DNA from: Chrysophaeum taylorii
Lineage: Eukaryota; Sar; Pelagophyceae; Pelagomonadales; Pelagomonadaceae
Direction of reading: 5' to 3'
Length of the DNA stretch: 64,000 nt
Assembly (NCBI GenBank): GCA_029834535.1
Contig: JAQMWT010000334.1
Coordinates: 248,001-312,000 of the forward strand
The notes under the pieces are model-generated. The model ran no database searches, had not been told where the DNA came from, and saw only the letters and a program-made list of their open reading frames with translations. Positions within the stretch are counted from its first letter, which is position 1; each line of letters begins with the position of its first letter. Below, piece after piece: positions 62,501-64,000 of this stretch. The position numbers and the translations under genes are program-made.

Positions 62501-64000
62501 ATCAGCAGACGAGCAGCGACGCAGCCGGCAGCGTCGCGACCGATGATGGACGCAATGGTCAGCCCGCAACCAATGAGAAGAAGGCGGCTGCCAAGATCGC
62601 CGCCGCAAAAAAGAAAAAAAAGGCTCGGCTCCTGAAACGTCGAAAAGCGGTCAAGCTCGCTGAAAAAAAGACCGCACCCGACGACGACGACAGAGGCGAC
62701 GAGGAGGAGGAACCTACGCGAGAAGAGAGAAAACTGGCCTATGCTGCAGAGCCGGTGATCGTAGATGAAACCAGAACCGCGCCCTCGACGGGGTCGATCA
62801 GCGAGGCGAACCAAGTGTCATCAGTTTCGAATTGTGACGACGCGTTGGGCGGCGACGACGACGCGCAACGAGAGGCCGTCATCCAAGACGAACAACTGCA
62901 GAAAAAAGAAGCCGCGCTCGTCCACGATGATTCGCCGCAAGAGACTGGCGTACGACGGCACCGACAAAAAGCCGCGCTTGCGGCTGCCGAGGCGGCGACT
63001 GCCGCGTGGGTCGCGCAGGACGCGCTCGACGACGCGGCTATCGCGACGCTATCCAAGAAGAGTTCTATCGTTGGCCACAAACTGCGGATGAACTTGCAAA
63101 AGCTCGAGCATTCTGTCTGGTTGTATATCGAGGAGTCGATTGGCGAAGAAGAAGACGTCGATGCGATCGACAGGGTATCTTCAGTCTTGGATGCGTTCGT
63201 CCCTGCGTTCGAGGATGTCGCCGAGGCCTCTCGGGATGCTTGCGTCCGCGCAATAATCACTGGAGCGCAGCGCATTGAATCAGCCGCAAGCCTGCAGAGT
63301 ATCTTGGCTCTCGTTCGCTCGATCGTCCTTGCTGTGGTCGACGTCGACGACGCCCCTTCCGGTCCGGAGGGGAGGTGGGCGCTCCTCGCGTCGCGTGCTC
63401 TAGCTGCGAGCGAGCACGGTTCCAAGGATAGTGCCGTGGTCTTTGCGTCCGTGTTATTGCATTGGAGGGCACGCACTCTAGCCCAAGAAGCACTCGCGAT
63501 CACCATTCTCAAGTCGGCCACCCTCGTCGATTTTGGTCCCGGCGAACTGCGACGGGCGTATCACGATTTTGACGCGGACCTGATCGCCGTCTGCAGATGG
63601 CTCGCGGCAGGCGTCACGAGCGACGTCCGAGACCGCCCGCGACCTCGGCAGGCTGACGGTTCCCCAATCAAAAGCAAGGCCGAAGATGTACGTGACGATG
63701 CCGAGCGCGAGCGGCGCGAAGAGCGTCGGCAGCGAAGGCTCCTCCTCGAGAGATTCGCGCGACGGCCGAGCACGGCTGGCTGGAAGGCATCTATTAATGC
63801 CAAGAACGTCGTCTACGGAGGCGTCGAGAATGCAAAGATCAGATACCTTGACGGCAAGGTGTGTTCGAATGTGAAGATTATGAAGTATTTTTTGCGCAGA
63901 TCGTGACGACGACCGGACAGAAAGAAGTCGTAATCCGCGACGGGCCCGCCGAAGGCGAAGGCTACAACCGCTTTAAGAAAACGAGTGCGGGCACGCTGCG
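59572..64000 (+). CDS. Large leucine-rich-repeat protein, at least four exons, continues past the window
   Basis: Exons are 59572-59808, 59864-61468, 61510-63858 and 63900 onward; introns are 55, 41 and 41 nt, all GT-AG and phase 0. The first 614 residues are built of three similar modules. Each starts with an acidic helix (PPLRDDDLVEMAKSF, PPMNDADAIDLARRI, GLSDDDAVQVAVAI) and is followed by ribonuclease-inhibitor-type repeats (LDENEVGDRGAAAFAAAL, LQQNRISDEGMAALSAAL, LDDNRIGDRGLVAIAGAL). The rest is Ser/Lys/Asp-rich linker with two imperfect repeats (PQPASKKKLSPTRDA and PQPAPKKELSRTRDA), a folded-looking block (KLFEEAMLELGFSEKHAQWI), and a helical C-terminal region of unknown type. LRR modules bind proteins; no enzymatic domain was seen. 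Confidence 0.75.

Overview
This 64-kb window comes from the nuclear genome of a photosynthetic eukaryote with a red-lineage secondary plastid, most likely a heterokont alga such as a pelagophyte; the species is inference. The evidence is a Psb31-type photosystem II subunit with an ER signal peptide plus a twin-arginine lumen signal, a very GC-rich coding style, compact gene spacing with several shared divergent promoters, and short introns. I could place nine introns by eye, eight of 39-62 nt and one of about 76 nt.

Layout. 0-6.3 kb: a WNK-type kinase and lipoyl synthase. 6.27-9.23 and 14.42-17.39 kb: two inverted, decayed copies of one hAT transposon, each abutting the stop codon of a host gene. 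Between them (9.3-14.4 kb) are a CS-domain protein, Psb31, an uncharacterised protein, a bacterial-type class II HMG-CoA reductase, and a pseudokinase with a pyrophosphatase-like tail. 17.4-23.3 kb: gene-poor, decayed sequence holding broken relatives of a cysteine-rich module. 23.3-25.6 kb: a four-exon poly(ADP-ribose) glycohydrolase carrying that module. 26.7-29.4 kb: an SFI1-like tryptophan-repeat protein and prefoldin subunit 4.

30.05-42.49 kb is one Copia-type LTR element with matching LTRs and a 5-bp target duplication. It carries a C5-cytosine DNA methyltransferase-like region between the protease and integrase regions, plus an extra 3' open frame. Its coding part is scattered over several frames, so it looks broken, although its LTRs differ by only about 2-3 percent. 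SINE-like copies ending in a (TTAG)n tail lie inside and beside it, one with a clean 12-bp duplication.

43.0-49.4 kb: a five-pass membrane protein, a Helitron-type helicase remnant, an aspartyl/asparaginyl beta-hydroxylase, an acyl-CoA oxidase-like enzyme and GDP-mannose 4,6-dehydratase. 49.4-55.0 kb: decayed sequence with dispersed repeats, a frameshifted prolyl-4-hydroxylase-like gene and a LINE fragment with a 5' inversion. 55.1-64.0 kb: a BAP29/31-family ER protein, an otubain, a Sec14 lipid-transfer protein, a class I methyltransferase and a large multi-exon leucine-rich-repeat protein that runs off the window.

The host genes are mostly unrelated housekeeping functions rather than one pathway. 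The strongest candidates for something undescribed are the methyltransferase-bearing Copia element, the cysteine-module PARG with its broken relatives, and the pseudokinase-pyrophosphatase fusion.
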